This document shows, piece by piece, positions 27,194-35,634 of a stretch of 64,000 nt of DNA. Location of the stretch: the NCBI GenBank assembly GCA_910584325.1, contig CAJTZH010000001.1, positions 1-64,000 on the forward strand, given 5' to 3'. A program made the translations under genes and the position numbers. This DNA is from an uncultured Lachnospiraceae bacterium (GTDB lineage Bacteria; Bacillota; Clostridia; Lachnospirales; Lachnospiraceae). Below the pieces are notes generated by a model, which was not told the DNA's origin, did not search any database, and saw nothing but the letters and a program-made list of their open reading frames with translations. Positions within the stretch are counted from its first letter, which is position 1; each line of letters begins with the position of its first letter.

Positions 27194-27258
27194 ATTATAA
27201 CCCCAATGACTTTAAAAAAATGTCAAAACAAAGCAGGAATACAAAAAATATTTCGACA
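27194..27258 (-). promoter_or_regulatory. Spo0A-type spoIIE promoter with 21-base spacer
   Basis: On the minus strand TTGACA (27221-27226) and TATAAT (27194-27199) are both perfect but 21 bases apart, too long for normal SigA use. This matches the known B. subtilis spoIIE and spoIIG promoters, which have 21-22 base spacers and need Spo0A phosphate. A perfect 0A box, TGTCGAA, lies 25 bases upstream (27252-27258). A one-mismatch box (TGTCAAA on plus, 27221-27227) covers the -35. Confidence 0.75.
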
Positions 27259-27292
27259 AACCAAACGACGCATAATTTCTGTTACATAAAAA

Positions 27293-27315
27293 AGACCTTG
27301 AAATTATCAAGGTCT
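27293..27315 (-). terminator. Terminator after tRNA-Met
   Basis: AGACCTTGA (27293-27301) pairs perfectly with TCAAGGTCT (27307-27315) around a 5-base loop; TTTTTT follows on the minus strand. It ends the transcript carrying the tRNA, just ahead of the spoIIE promoter. Confidence 0.9.
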
Positions 27316-27320
27316 GTAAG

Positions 27321-27394
27321 TAGCGAGAAAGGGACTTGAACCCCCGACACCTTGGGTATGAACCAAGTGCTCTAGCCAGCTGAGCTATCTCGCC
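27321..27394 (-). tRNA. tRNA-Met (CAT), elongator type
   Basis: A complete cloverleaf of 74 bases is visible on the minus strand: acceptor GGCGAGA with TCTCGCT, D arm GCTC/GAGC, anticodon stem CTTGG/CCAAG around TTCATAC (anticodon CAT), a 5-base variable loop and T loop TTCAAGT. CCA is not encoded. The G1-U72 pair and overall sequence resemble the elongator tRNA-Met of Bacillus, which lies at the same place between divIC and spoIIE. The Ile(CAU) substrate of TilS is a less likely reading. Confidence 0.95.
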
Positions 27395-27460
27395 TCAAAG
27401 GGCGCTGCGCGCACCCGCAAATGCCATTATATCGTTACTTCCGTTTTTTGTCAACAAAAT

Positions 27461-27760
27461 TTATTTATTGGACTTAAACATAATCTCATCCGGATAAACC
27501 AGTCCAACCTTCTCTCTCGCAACATCCTCTATATACTGCTTGGTCTGCATATATTTCTTACGCTCTTCAAGCTGATTTGTTCTGTTTTCTTCCTGCGCAA
27601 TCAATTCGCTGAGCTGTCCCTGTCTGACGTCATAATCATCCAGCTGCTCCTGAAGAGACATGCCTCTTACCCATGTTACCACGGCAATCGTAATAACTAC
27701 GGCAAAAATCGCAATGTAACCTGCAAGATTGAACGCGCTCTGCTTTCTTCTTCTCGCCAT
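27461..27760 (-). CDS. divIC: DivIC/FtsB-like septum formation initiator
   Basis: The 99-residue bitopic membrane protein has a basic start (MARRRKQS), one helix (about 12-32), and a coiled coil outside the membrane (about 35-75, with LSELIAQEENRTNQLEERK), followed by the conserved YIEDVAREKVGLVYPDEI. In the known complex it joins FtsL and DivIB to activate septal wall synthesis. It follows yabQ by 19 bases in the standard gene order. Confidence 0.93.
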   Translation of the reverse strand: MARRRKQSAFNLAGYIAIFAVVITIAVVTWVRGMSLQEQLDDYDVRQGQLSELIAQEENRTNQLEERKKYMQTKQYIEDVAREKVGLVYPDEIMFKSNK

Positions 27761-27779
27761 CTTCCGCCATCTCCCAACT

Positions 27780-28157
27780 TTATCTGTTACGACCTATTCT
27801 AAATGATTCGGACAGTTTTTTCAATGCCTTTTTTACAATTCGAAATGGCGTAATTAAAATGAAAGAAATATATTTCACCAGAATGCGCCCGATAGTATAA
27901 TGATACATCAACGCGCCAAGCGCTTCTCCGGCCACGGCAAACCACCGGATGTTCCCGGCGTCTTCCACAAAACATACGGTAAATGTAATCAGAGCCGACG
28001 CCATCCAGAACAGAATATCTTCCACGGACAACCAGATGATTCCGTGAGGAACAAGCCGTCTCCATATTCTAAGACAGTCGTACAAAACAGCAAGCCCTAT
28101 TCCTACCGTGATTGTCACGGATACGTATTGTAATTCCCACTGTACCAGCGTCCCCAT
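27780..28157 (-). CDS. yabQ: Spore cortex biosynthesis protein YabQ
   Basis: The 125-residue protein has several hydrophobic helices and the YabQ features: a start on helix VSVTITVGIGLAVLYDCLRIWRR, then VEDILFWMASALITFTVCF and a basic C-terminus. YabQ of B. subtilis lies in the outer forespore membrane and is needed for cortex formation. Its ATG overlaps the yabP stop as TAATG, so translation is coupled. It is identified partly by position between yabP and divIC. Confidence 0.9.
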   Translation of the reverse strand: MGTLVQWELQYVSVTITVGIGLAVLYDCLRIWRRLVPHGIIWLSVEDILFWMASALITFTVCFVEDAGNIRWFAVAGEALGALMYHYTIGRILVKYISFILITPFRIVKKALKKLSESFRIGRNR

Positions 28158-28447
28158 TACTTAAACATCCTTGTAATAAAGCCTTCTGTCTTCTTGGCGT
28201 AACTCGAAATTTCCGTATAGGTCATGCTGTCAATCTGTCCTGTTAAATCTACTTCTCCCTTTTCGACCGAAAGTCTCGTAACCTTTAAATCTTGTCCTTT
28301 TATTGTAAGCATTCCCATCGTTGTCTCCAAAAGTATTTCCTTTAAATCAAAGGAAATGACGTCAGCCACTCCCGTAATGCTGCCTTTCTTGCGGTTATCC
28401 ATGAGAATTTTATGACTGCCGCTTCGTACTGCCTGTTTTTCCTCCAA
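28157..28447 (-). CDS. yabP: Sporulation protein YabP
   Basis: The 96-residue YabP/YqfC-family protein carries the typical short beta-rich repeat region (RKKGSITGVADVISFD, TTMGMLTIKGQDLKV, LDLTGQID-like strand). It is coat- or cortex-associated in sporulating Firmicutes and made in the mother cell under SigE in Bacillus. The start is a TTG at 28447, 8 bases after AGGAGG. That site lies in the 3' arm of a long hairpin that also looks like the rqcP terminator. No clear SigE promoter could be placed. Confidence 0.9.
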   Translation of the reverse strand: MEEKQAVRSGSHKILMDNRKKGSITGVADVISFDLKEILLETTMGMLTIKGQDLKVTRLSVEKGEVDLTGQIDSMTYTEISSYAKKTEGFITRMFK

Positions 28448-28451
28448 AACA

Positions 28452-28513
28452 AAAACCTCCTATATTCATAACAGAATAAGCGTATTCGTTATTACAATAT
28501 ATTAGGAGGTTTT
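28452..28513 (-). terminator. Long hairpin: rqcP terminator that contains the yabP ribosome binding site
   Basis: An 11-base perfect repeat (AAAACCTCCTA 28452-28462 with TAGGAGGTTTT 28503-28513) encloses a second stem (ATAAC.GAATA with TATTCGTTAT, 28468-28492) with loop AGCG. On the minus strand TTTTTGTTTT follows, as in a terminator. The 3' arm holds the AGGAGG of yabP, so a read-through transcript would hide that site. Confidence 0.75.
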
Positions 28514-28522
28514 AAAATTATT

Positions 28523-28762
28523 CTACAAATATTCAAACATGTCCGCGGCGTCATCTTTACGGGTTGTCTCTTTTATCTGTGTAACTTTAACCTTTACCGC
28601 CTTCTGACCAAACTGTATTTCAATGGTATCCCCTATCTTCACTTCCTGGGAGGCTTTTGCCTCTTTGCCATTAATCGTCACCCTTCCTGCATCGCAGGCC
28701 TCGTTTGCCACGGTTCTCCTCTTAATCAGCCGGGATACTTTTAAATATTTATCTAATCTCAT
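28523..28762 (-). CDS. rqcP: S4-domain ribosome quality control protein RqcP (YabO)
   Basis: The 79-residue protein is almost entirely an S4 RNA-binding domain: MRLDKYLKVSRLIKRRTVANEAC at the start, then VTINGKEAKASQEVKIGD. RqcP binds the 50S subunit and helps RqcH add alanine tails to stalled chains. The name follows the Bacillus yabO gene, which lies in the same order before yabP. The start is clear because the family begins with this MRLDKYL motif. Confidence 0.93.
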   Translation of the reverse strand: MRLDKYLKVSRLIKRRTVANEACDAGRVTINGKEAKASQEVKIGDTIEIQFGQKAVKVKVTQIKETTRKDDAADMFEYL

Positions 28763-28833
28763 GTCTCATTCCACCTTTTTCTATATTTATAAAGGGTTCC
28801 TTATCGTTTGTCAAGAAACATTCCAAAATTTCT

Positions 28834-29382
28834 CTAAGATTCCATCTGTCTTCCCAAAAATCCTGCGGCAGAATCCGCAATCTTTACTTCCGTGTCGCCA
28901 AGTTTCGTACGGTTTTCCTTTGTGGTAATTACAACCGAGCCAATCGCGTCTCCCTCGCAGATAATCGGACTGATAACCTGAGAATGATACTCTTCTAAAT
29001 CTCCGTTTACAATCGGAATAAATCTGTTGTCATCTTTAATCGCCACGATGCTGGAACGGTTGTCAATGGCATTCTCTAGCTGCTTGCTGATTGGTTTTGC
29101 AATTAATTCTTTCTTCGGCGCACCGGAAACCGCAACAATCTGGTCACGGTCTGTAATACATACCGTATGTCCTGTAGTCTGTGCCAGCGAATCCGCATAC
29201 TGTCTCGCAAATACTCCCAGCTCACCAATCGGAGAATACTTCTTTAAGATAATTTCTCCCTCGCGGTCCGTAAATATTTCCAGCGGGTCACCCTCGCGAA
29301 TCCGAAGCGTTCTTCTGATTTCCTTTGGCACCACGACCCTTCCCAAATCATCAATTCGACGTACAATTCCTGTTGCCTTCAT
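28834..29382 (-). CDS. spoVT: Stage V sporulation protein T (AbrB family)
   Basis: The 182-residue forespore regulator has an AbrB-type swapped-hairpin DNA-binding domain (about 1-50, MKATGIVRRIDDLGRVVVP and TLRIREGDPLEIF) and a C-terminal GAF-like domain (about 55-180). SpoVT adjusts SigG-dependent genes in Bacillus. ATG 29382 is chosen since known SpoVT starts at this MKATGI motif and GGAGG lies 8 bases upstream; the open frame begins 39 bases earlier. It lies directly downstream of mfd, as in other Firmicutes. Confidence 0.95.
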   Translation of the reverse strand: MKATGIVRRIDDLGRVVVPKEIRRTLRIREGDPLEIFTDREGEIILKKYSPIGELGVFARQYADSLAQTTGHTVCITDRDQIVAVSGAPKKELIAKPISKQLENAIDNRSSIVAIKDDNRFIPIVNGDLEEYHSQVISPIICEGDAIGSVVITTKENRTKLGDTEVKIADSAAGFLGRQMES

Positions 29383-29431
29383 TTTCATTTCCTCCATACA
29401 ATACCTGTTAATGCTTGCCAAGCTGTATATG

Positions 29432-29461
29432 TATTATGTGGAAAAAAAAGAAAATATATAC
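29432..29461 (-). promoter_or_regulatory. Putative SigG promoter of spoVT
   Basis: The minus strand shows GTATA (29457-29461) and CATAATA (29432-29438) separated by 18 bases, matching the SigG consensus (GHATR, 18 bases, CATnnTA). The spoVT gene of B. subtilis is SigG-controlled. The signal overlaps the AT-rich gap after mfd, so chance is possible. Confidence 0.5.
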
Positions 29462-29478
29462 TAAAACTCTTTAAAAAT

Positions 29479-32400
29479 TTATCCTCCTATCTTGTCCGTC
29501 AAATCCATGATATCCTCTAAAAATTCCAGGTCTCCTTCCGCGCCCGCGTAGATCTTAGCCGGGATAAACGTAAAGTATGGCTGCGTCTCTACTTTAAATT
29601 TTAACATTCCGTTATACTGCGCCACAATATCGGGTATCCGCTCCACATCTATCCGCGCGTTAATAAACATACGAAGCCTCACGCCCTTCTTGCCGCCTTT
29701 AATCTCCGTTACATAGGCATTGTGCGCCTTTGCTTTCAAAAGGGCAATACTAAGCAAGTTCGATGCCGAGCGCGGTAAATCTCCGAATCTGTCTACCAGT
29801 TCGTCTTCCATATCCAGCAATTCTTCCCGCGTTTCAATAGATGCAATCCTTTTATATATTTCCAGTTTTTGTACTTCATTTTTTATATAAGAAGATGGAA
29901 TAAACGCATCCAGCGTGACGTCTACCGTCGTCTCGTACGGTCTGCTTTTTGTCTCGCCTTTTAACTCCAGCACAGCCTCATTTAACATTTTACAGTACAA
30001 ATCGTATCCGACAGCTTCCATGTGCCCGTGCTGTCTTGCCCCCAGAACATTTCCGGCGCCGCGGATTTCCAAATCTTTCATGGCAATCTTAAATCCTGAG
30101 CCGAGTTCGGAAAATTCTTTAATCGCCTGCAGACGTTTTTCCGCCGTTTCTTTAATCATCCTGTCGCGTTTATACATTAAGAACGCATACGCTGTCCTGT
30201 TCGAACGTCCGATGCGGCCACGCAGCTGATAAAGCTGAGAAAGACCAAATTTATCGGCATCATGAATAATCATGGTATTGACATTTGCGATATCAAGCCC
30301 CGTTTCAATAATGGTTGTAGAAACAAGAACGTCAATTTCCCCGTTAATAAAATCATACATGACAGATTCCAGACTTCTCTCGTCCATCTGCCCGTGCGCA
30401 TACGAAACTCTTGCGTCCGGTACAAGTTCCTGAACCTTTAACGCAATTCTGTCAATGTCCTGCACGCGGTTATATACATAGTATACCTGACCCTGACGGG
30501 ATAATTCACGATGAATCGCCTCTCTCACCATCTCGTCATTATATTCCGTTACAAATGTCTGTATCGGAAGTCTGTCCTGCGGCGGTTCGTCAAGAACGCT
30601 CATATCGCGGATTCCTACTAAAGACATATGGAGCGTCCTTGGTATCGGCGTTGCGGAAAGCGTCAGCACATCCACATTATCTCTTATCTTTTTGATTTTT
30701 TCTTTATGTGTAACACCAAATCGCTGCTCCTCATCAATAATCAAAAGTCCCAGATTTTTAAATTCCACATCTGCCGATAAAATCCTGTGCGTTCCGATAA
30801 CAATATCGACAAGACCTTTTTTCAGCCCTTCCACGGCGGCCTTTATCTGCTTACCTGTCCGAAAACGTGATAACAGCTCAATTTTCACCGGGAAATCCTT
30901 CATCCGCTGTACAAACGTATCATAATGCTGTCCTGCAAGAATGGTTGTCGGGCAAAGATATACTACCTGTTTCCCATCCTGCACTGCTTTAAACGCCGCA
31001 CGGATTGCTATCTCCGTTTTTCCGTAACCAACGTCTCCGCAAATAAGTCTGTCCATAATTTTTCGGCTTTCCATATCATGTTTTGTATCTTCTATTGCGC
31101 TAATCTGGTCGTCTGTCTCCTCGTACGGAAACAGTTCTTCAAATTCTTTCTGCCATTGCGTATCCTCACTGAAACAGAATCCCTCTTTTGTCTGTCTGAC
31201 CGCGTAAAGCTCTACCAAATCTTTCGCGATTTCCGCCACGGCTCCGTGTACTCTTGTTTTGGTTTTCGTCCATTCCTGAGTGCCCAGTTTGTTTAACTTA
31301 GGCGCTTTTGCGTCCTGTCCGGCATATTTTTGAATCACGTCAAGCTGCGTGGCAAGCACATACAGATAACCATTGTTACCGTACTCTATCTTAATATAAT
31401 CCTTCTCAATTCCTTCTACGGTCATTTTTTCGATGCCGCGGTAGATTCCAAGTCCATGGTCCTCATGAACGACATAATCCCCCGGCGTCAGGTCGTTGAA
31501 GCTCGCAATTTCTTTTCCTTCATATACTTTCTTCTTACGCCGTTTCTTTTTCCTCTGTCCAAATATATCGCTCTCTGCAATCGCGGCAAATTTCACGTCA
31601 GGGTACTCAAAACCGTTTTTCATCTGACCGTACGTAACCATAATCTGACCCGCCGTAAGCTCCTTGTCACAATCCGCAGAATAAAATGCTCCGATATCAT
31701 AATCAAGAAGCGTATCTGCTATTCTGCCGGCACGCGTTCTTGAGCTGCACACCAGAACCACACCATATCCGCTCTTACGGTATCGTTTTAAGTCCCCCAC
31801 CAGCAGTTCAAATTTATTGTTGTAAGAACCGATACTTTTACTGCAAAACATAAGTTCTTTTTCAATTTGCAGAAACTTTGGCTGATAAGAAAGCGCAGAC
31901 AATGCGATACTTCTTCTGGCGCAAAGTTTTGCCATAATTTCTTTTTCACTGCGCAAAATATCCGTCTGACCGGCAAGAACATATCCTTTTTCCAGACGGT
32001 GGCCCATGCTCTCCCGGAATTCAGCCTCCACTCCGGACATTTTCTCCGAAATTCTGTCCGGTTCATCCAGAAAAAACAGCGCGTCGCGTTTGAAATATTC
32101 CACAAAAGAAACGGGCGTATCACAAAAATATGTGATATATTTTTCGAGAAATCCTGTGCCGCTCTGCTCCCGAATCTCCTCTAGCGCCTCGCCGATAACT
32201 TTTGTAAGCCGTCCTGCTTCCTCAAGAAGTTTTTGTTCCTTAAAACGTAGAACCGCCGCTTCAAGCTCTGCCGAAATCTTCGCAATACCTTCCTCCAGTT
32301 GTCTGTCAGTAACGGGATTTTCCGTAACCGGATAGATAGTTACCGATTCCATGCGCTCAATAGAGCGCTGGCTGGATACGTCAAACGCACGGATGGAATC

Positions 32401-32997
32401 TACCTCGTCGTCCCATAGTTCAATTCGCACAGGGCATTCTGCCGTAAATGGGAAAATGTCCATGATACCGCCGCGAATCGCGAATTGTCCGGCAGTTTCC
32501 ACCTGTCCGTACCGCTCGTATCCCATTCGCAAAAGGTTCGTCTTCCACTCCTCTAAATCAACAACATCTGTTTCCTTCAGCGTCAGTACCGTTCGGGAAA
32601 GATATTCAATAGGCACCAGTTTATCGGCAAGCGCGTCAATCGTCGTAACGACCGTGAGTTCTTCTTGTTCCATGACAGCCCGGACCGCCGCCATACGCTG
32701 TTCCACAATATAATTGCTGTGCACATCCGCGTTATAGAATATAAAATCCTTCGCAGGATAGTAAACGACATTTTTATCATAAAAGGAATATTCCTCCAGA
32801 AGACTTTTTGCCTTCAATTCACTGTAAGTAATAATTACTTTCTGAATGCCGGGAAACGCCTGCGCGACTCCCCAAGCCAGATGCGCTTTATCCGAATCCG
32901 CAATCCCGCTCAGCATCATGGTTTTTTCATCTTTTATAGTTTCAATCAGCTCGTCATACTGACCCAGTTTTTTCACCGGTTCCAAAAAAATCCGCAT
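29479..32997 (-). CDS. mfd: Transcription-repair coupling factor Mfd
   Basis: The 1172-residue ATPase removes RNA polymerase stalled at DNA damage and recruits UvrAB. It has a UvrB-like N-terminal module, an RNA-polymerase-interacting domain (LTPGDYVVHEDHGLGIYRGI, near residue 475), a superfamily 2 translocase with Walker A CGDVGYGKTEIA, DEEQRFGV and LSATPIPRTL, and a C-terminal TRCF domain. ATG 32997 behind GGAGGAAAAC is preferred to the upstream in-frame ATG at 33063, which touches the pth stop and has no site. It lies between pth and spoVT, the standard Firmicute order. Confidence 0.97.
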   Translation of the reverse strand: MRIFLEPVKKLGQYDELIETIKDEKTMMLSGIADSDKAHLAWGVAQAFPGIQKVIITYSELKAKSLLEEYSFYDKNVVYYPAKDFIFYNADVHSNYIVEQRMAAVRAVMEQEELTVVTTIDALADKLVPIEYLSRTVLTLKETDVVDLEEWKTNLLRMGYERYGQVETAGQFAIRGGIMDIFPFTAECPVRIELWDDEVDSIRAFDVSSQRSIERMESVTIYPVTENPVTDRQLEEGIAKISAELEAAVLRFKEQKLLEEAGRLTKVIGEALEEIREQSGTGFLEKYITYFCDTPVSFVEYFKRDALFFLDEPDRISEKMSGVEAEFRESMGHRLEKGYVLAGQTDILRSEKEIMAKLCARRSIALSALSYQPKFLQIEKELMFCSKSIGSYNNKFELLVGDLKRYRKSGYGVVLVCSSRTRAGRIADTLLDYDIGAFYSADCDKELTAGQIMVTYGQMKNGFEYPDVKFAAIAESDIFGQRKKKRRKKKVYEGKEIASFNDLTPGDYVVHEDHGLGIYRGIEKMTVEGIEKDYIKIEYGNNGYLYVLATQLDVIQKYAGQDAKAPKLNKLGTQEWTKTKTRVHGAVAEIAKDLVELYAVRQTKEGFCFSEDTQWQKEFEELFPYEETDDQISAIEDTKHDMESRKIMDRLICGDVGYGKTEIAIRAAFKAVQDGKQVVYLCPTTILAGQHYDTFVQRMKDFPVKIELLSRFRTGKQIKAAVEGLKKGLVDIVIGTHRILSADVEFKNLGLLIIDEEQRFGVTHKEKIKKIRDNVDVLTLSATPIPRTLHMSLVGIRDMSVLDEPPQDRLPIQTFVTEYNDEMVREAIHRELSRQGQVYYVYNRVQDIDRIALKVQELVPDARVSYAHGQMDERSLESVMYDFINGEIDVLVSTTIIETGLDIANVNTMIIHDADKFGLSQLYQLRGRIGRSNRTAYAFLMYKRDRMIKETAEKRLQAIKEFSELGSGFKIAMKDLEIRGAGNVLGARQHGHMEAVGYDLYCKMLNEAVLELKGETKSRPYETTVDVTLDAFIPSSYIKNEVQKLEIYKRIASIETREELLDMEDELVDRFGDLPRSASNLLSIALLKAKAHNAYVTEIKGGKKGVRLRMFINARIDVERIPDIVAQYNGMLKFKVETQPYFTFIPAKIYAGAEGDLEFLEDIMDLTDKIGG

Positions 32998-33063
32998 GTT
33001 TTCCTCCAACAGCATATGTCCGGGATACGTTTTCCATACCCCGGATGATTTTATAACTTCCAT

Positions 33064-33621
33064 TTAATTATATTGATTCATTGCCTCGTTAATGCCTTGC
33101 GCAATCATACATTGACAAGCCTTTACTGCCTGTTTTTTCTCTTCCTCAATATCGCGGAGTTCCTCCTTGGTAAACCGCGACAATACATAATCCGCCAAAT
33201 CATATCCTTTCGGCTTATCTCCGACGCCGCATTTTATCCGCCAGAATTCATCGCTGTTCAGATACGAAATGATACTCTTAATTCCGTTATGCCCTCCCGC
33301 GCTTCCTTTCGGACGGATTCGTATTTTGCCCGGCGGCAGGCTGATATCGTCAAATATGACAATCACGTCCTGCGGCTCTACCTTATAAAAGTCCATAACT
33401 TCCCGCACGCATTCACCGCTTAGATTCATATAAGTAAGCGGCTTTACAAGCACCACTTTCTCACCTGCAATAACGCCTTTTCCGCACAGGCCCTTATGTT
33501 TCCTCATTTCCAGTGAAATATTAAATTCATCACAGATGCTGTCAATCACTGAAAAACCAATATTATGCCTCGTGCCGTCATACTTTTTCTCGGGATTTCC
33601 CAAACCTACAATTATCTTCAT
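33064..33621 (-). CDS. pth: Peptidyl-tRNA hydrolase
   Basis: The 185-residue enzyme frees tRNA from peptidyl-tRNAs that drop off ribosomes. It shows the family start IVGLGNPEKKYDGTRHNIGF with catalytic His about 19, VKPLTYMNLSG, the Asp of VIFDDISLPPG, and GSAGGHNGIKSI. It is cytoplasmic. The start lies 10 bases after the glmU stop. In Bacillus, prs and ctc lie between glmU and pth; both are missing here. Confidence 0.97.
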   Translation of the reverse strand: MKIIVGLGNPEKKYDGTRHNIGFSVIDSICDEFNISLEMRKHKGLCGKGVIAGEKVVLVKPLTYMNLSGECVREVMDFYKVEPQDVIVIFDDISLPPGKIRIRPKGSAGGHNGIKSIISYLNSDEFWRIKCGVGDKPKGYDLADYVLSRFTKEELRDIEEEKKQAVKACQCMIAQGINEAMNQYN

Positions 33622-33631
33622 ACTGCTGCCG

Positions 33632-34594
33632 TCACCCCATCAGTTTTGTATACGGAAGAAGTTCCGAACCTTCGTCTATTACAGCGTTTTGAAGATATGA
33701 AAACGGTCCGACGACACTGTCTGCTTTGATTACCGTATTTCCGCAAATAAATGTATCTGGATAAATCACTACATCATTCTCAATACGGACATCCGGTGCA
33801 ATATAGGTCGTTTCGGGGTCTATGATTGTAACGCCTGCCTCCATCCACGCCCTGTTAATGCGCAGTTTCATAATTTTCTCCGCTGCGGCAAGCTGAACCC
33901 GTGAATTCACACCTTCAATCTCCGTCGCGTCCTCCGCAATCATCGCGTCCACTTTTAACCCTTTATCTTTGATTATCATTAACGTATCCGGCAGATAGTA
34001 TTCCCCCTGCGCGTTATCGTTTTTTAACAAATCCAGCGCCTCGTAAAGGTTCTTTGAATCAAACACGTACATTCCCGAATTAACTTCTCTGCACTGCCGC
34101 TCTTCTTCTGTCGCGTCTTTGTGTTCCACACTTTTAACAAACAGACCATCCGTGTCCCGGATAATTCTTCCGTAACCTGCCGGATTGTCAAGAACTGCCG
34201 AAAGCACTGTAATTGTATTTTCTTTTTCCCTATGCGTACAAACAAGCTTCTCAAGCGTCCCTCCGGTAATCAGCGGCGTATCGCCAAACAAAATCAATGT
34301 CTCCCCTTGCGTTCCGATAAACTCTCTTGCACATTTTACCGCATGCCCCGTTCCAAGCTGCTGCTGCTGCGTCACAAAGGTAATCCCCGACGACTGCTTC
34401 GCCGAAAGAATCTCTGACTTTACCGTCCCGGCTCCGTGTCCGACAACGACGCAGATTTCGTCGGCGCCTGCCTGCCGCGCCGCACAAATTGCATGTTCCA
34501 CCATACACTTTCCCATTACTTTATGGACAACCTTCGGAAGTTTCGACTTCATTCTCGTTCCCTGTCCCGCTGCCAGAATCACTGCTTTTAACAT
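33632..34594 (-). CDS. glmU: GlmU-like UDP-GlcNAc pyrophosphorylase, acetyltransferase domain mostly missing
   Basis: The 320-residue protein contains the whole uridyltransferase domain (about 1-230) with VILAAGQGTRMKSKLPKV, LGTGHAV, FGDTPLI, YGRIIR and EVNSGMYVF. It then has only about three turns of the left-handed hexapeptide helix and stops. Full GlmU has about 455 residues, with an acetyltransferase active site in the part missing here. No frameshifted remnant was seen in the 10 bases before pth. It should still make UDP-GlcNAc from GlcNAc-1-P, but acetylation of GlcN-1-P needs another enzyme. It lies between galE and pth. Confidence 0.88.
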   Translation of the reverse strand: MLKAVILAAGQGTRMKSKLPKVVHKVMGKCMVEHAICAARQAGADEICVVVGHGAGTVKSEILSAKQSSGITFVTQQQQLGTGHAVKCAREFIGTQGETLILFGDTPLITGGTLEKLVCTHREKENTITVLSAVLDNPAGYGRIIRDTDGLFVKSVEHKDATEEERQCREVNSGMYVFDSKNLYEALDLLKNDNAQGEYYLPDTLMIIKDKGLKVDAMIAEDATEIEGVNSRVQLAAAEKIMKLRINRAWMEAGVTIIDPETTYIAPDVRIENDVVIYPDTFICGNTVIKADSVVGPFSYLQNAVIDEGSELLPYTKLMG

Positions 34595-34595
34595 C

Positions 34596-35606
34596 TTAGT
34601 ATCCCTCCGGATTATTCTTCTGCCATCTCCACGAATCCTCGCACATTTCTTTTAAATCACGCTGGGCCGTCCAGCCAAGTTCCTTTTCCGCCAGCGACGC
34701 GTCAGCGTAACATGTCGCGATGTCTCCGGCACGACGCGGTTTTATTACATAAGGAATCTTTACGCCGGAAGCTTCCTCAAAGTTCCTGACAATATCAAGC
34801 ACACTGTAGCCTTTGCCTGTCCCGAGGTTGTAAATCTTAAGTCCCGGATTTTCCGTCAGTTTCTCAATTGCTTTCACATGTCCGACCGCCAAATCAACTA
34901 CATGGATATAATCCCTTACGCCGGTTCCGTCCGGGGTATCATAGTCATTGCCGAACACCCCCAGCTCTTTTAGTTTTCCCACAGCCACCTGCGTGATATA
35001 CGGCATCAAATTATTGGGAATACCGTTTGGATTCTCACCCATCGTTCCGCTCTTATGAGCGCCGATTGGATTAAAGTAACGAAGCAGGATAACGTTCCAC
35101 TCTTTATCCGCGTACTGCATATCCGTCAATATCTGCTCGAGCATTGACTTCGTCCAGCCGTACGGATTGGTGCACTGTCCCTTCGGGCACTCCTCCGTAA
35201 TCGGAATAAACGCCGGATTACCGTAAACGGTCGCTGACGATGAAAATACAATATTTTTAACCTGATGCGCTCTCATAACGTCAAGAAGCGTCAACGTTCC
35301 CGCAATATTGTTAGTGTAATATTCAAGAGGCTTTACAACCGACTCGCCTACTGCTTTGAGACCCGCAAAATGAATACAGGATTCTATGTTTTCTTTCTCA
35401 AACACTTCATTTAAGCCGTCTCTATCCTGTATGTCAACCTTATAAAATGTGACCGGCTTGCCCGTTATCGCCTTCACTCTCTCAAGTACCTTTTCACTGG
35501 AATTGATGAGATTATCCACTACAACAACATCATACCCAGCATTTTGAAGTTCCGCCACCGTGTGGCTGCCGATATACCCGGCGCCGCCTGTTACAAGAAT
35601 TGCCAT
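34596..35606 (-). CDS. galE: UDP-glucose 4-epimerase
   Basis: The 336-residue short-chain dehydrogenase-fold enzyme interconverts UDP-glucose and UDP-galactose (or their N-acetyl forms). It has the NAD loop VTGGAGYIGSH, the catalytic Ser region SSSATVYGNP, and YxxxK in NPYGWTKSMLEQ. ATG 35606 behind GGGAGG is chosen; the open frame runs 81 codons further upstream through a different gene and is an accident. It may supply UDP-galactose for the galactofuranose made by glf at 62-63 kb. Confidence 0.95.
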   Translation of the reverse strand: MAILVTGGAGYIGSHTVAELQNAGYDVVVVDNLINSSEKVLERVKAITGKPVTFYKVDIQDRDGLNEVFEKENIESCIHFAGLKAVGESVVKPLEYYTNNIAGTLTLLDVMRAHQVKNIVFSSSATVYGNPAFIPITEECPKGQCTNPYGWTKSMLEQILTDMQYADKEWNVILLRYFNPIGAHKSGTMGENPNGIPNNLMPYITQVAVGKLKELGVFGNDYDTPDGTGVRDYIHVVDLAVGHVKAIEKLTENPGLKIYNLGTGKGYSVLDIVRNFEEASGVKIPYVIKPRRAGDIATCYADASLAEKELGWTAQRDLKEMCEDSWRWQKNNPEGY

Positions 35607-35634
35607 AATCGTATCCTCCCTTAAAAATATTCTG

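Noticed and set aside
27321..27394. Reading the CAT tRNA next to tilS as the Ile(CAU) substrate
   Set aside because: The G1-U72 pair and body sequence fit the elongator tRNA-Met, which lies in this position in Bacillus.
28496..28523. A SigE promoter for yabP
   Set aside because: An ATATATT resembling a -35 exists, but no -10 at a suitable distance was found.
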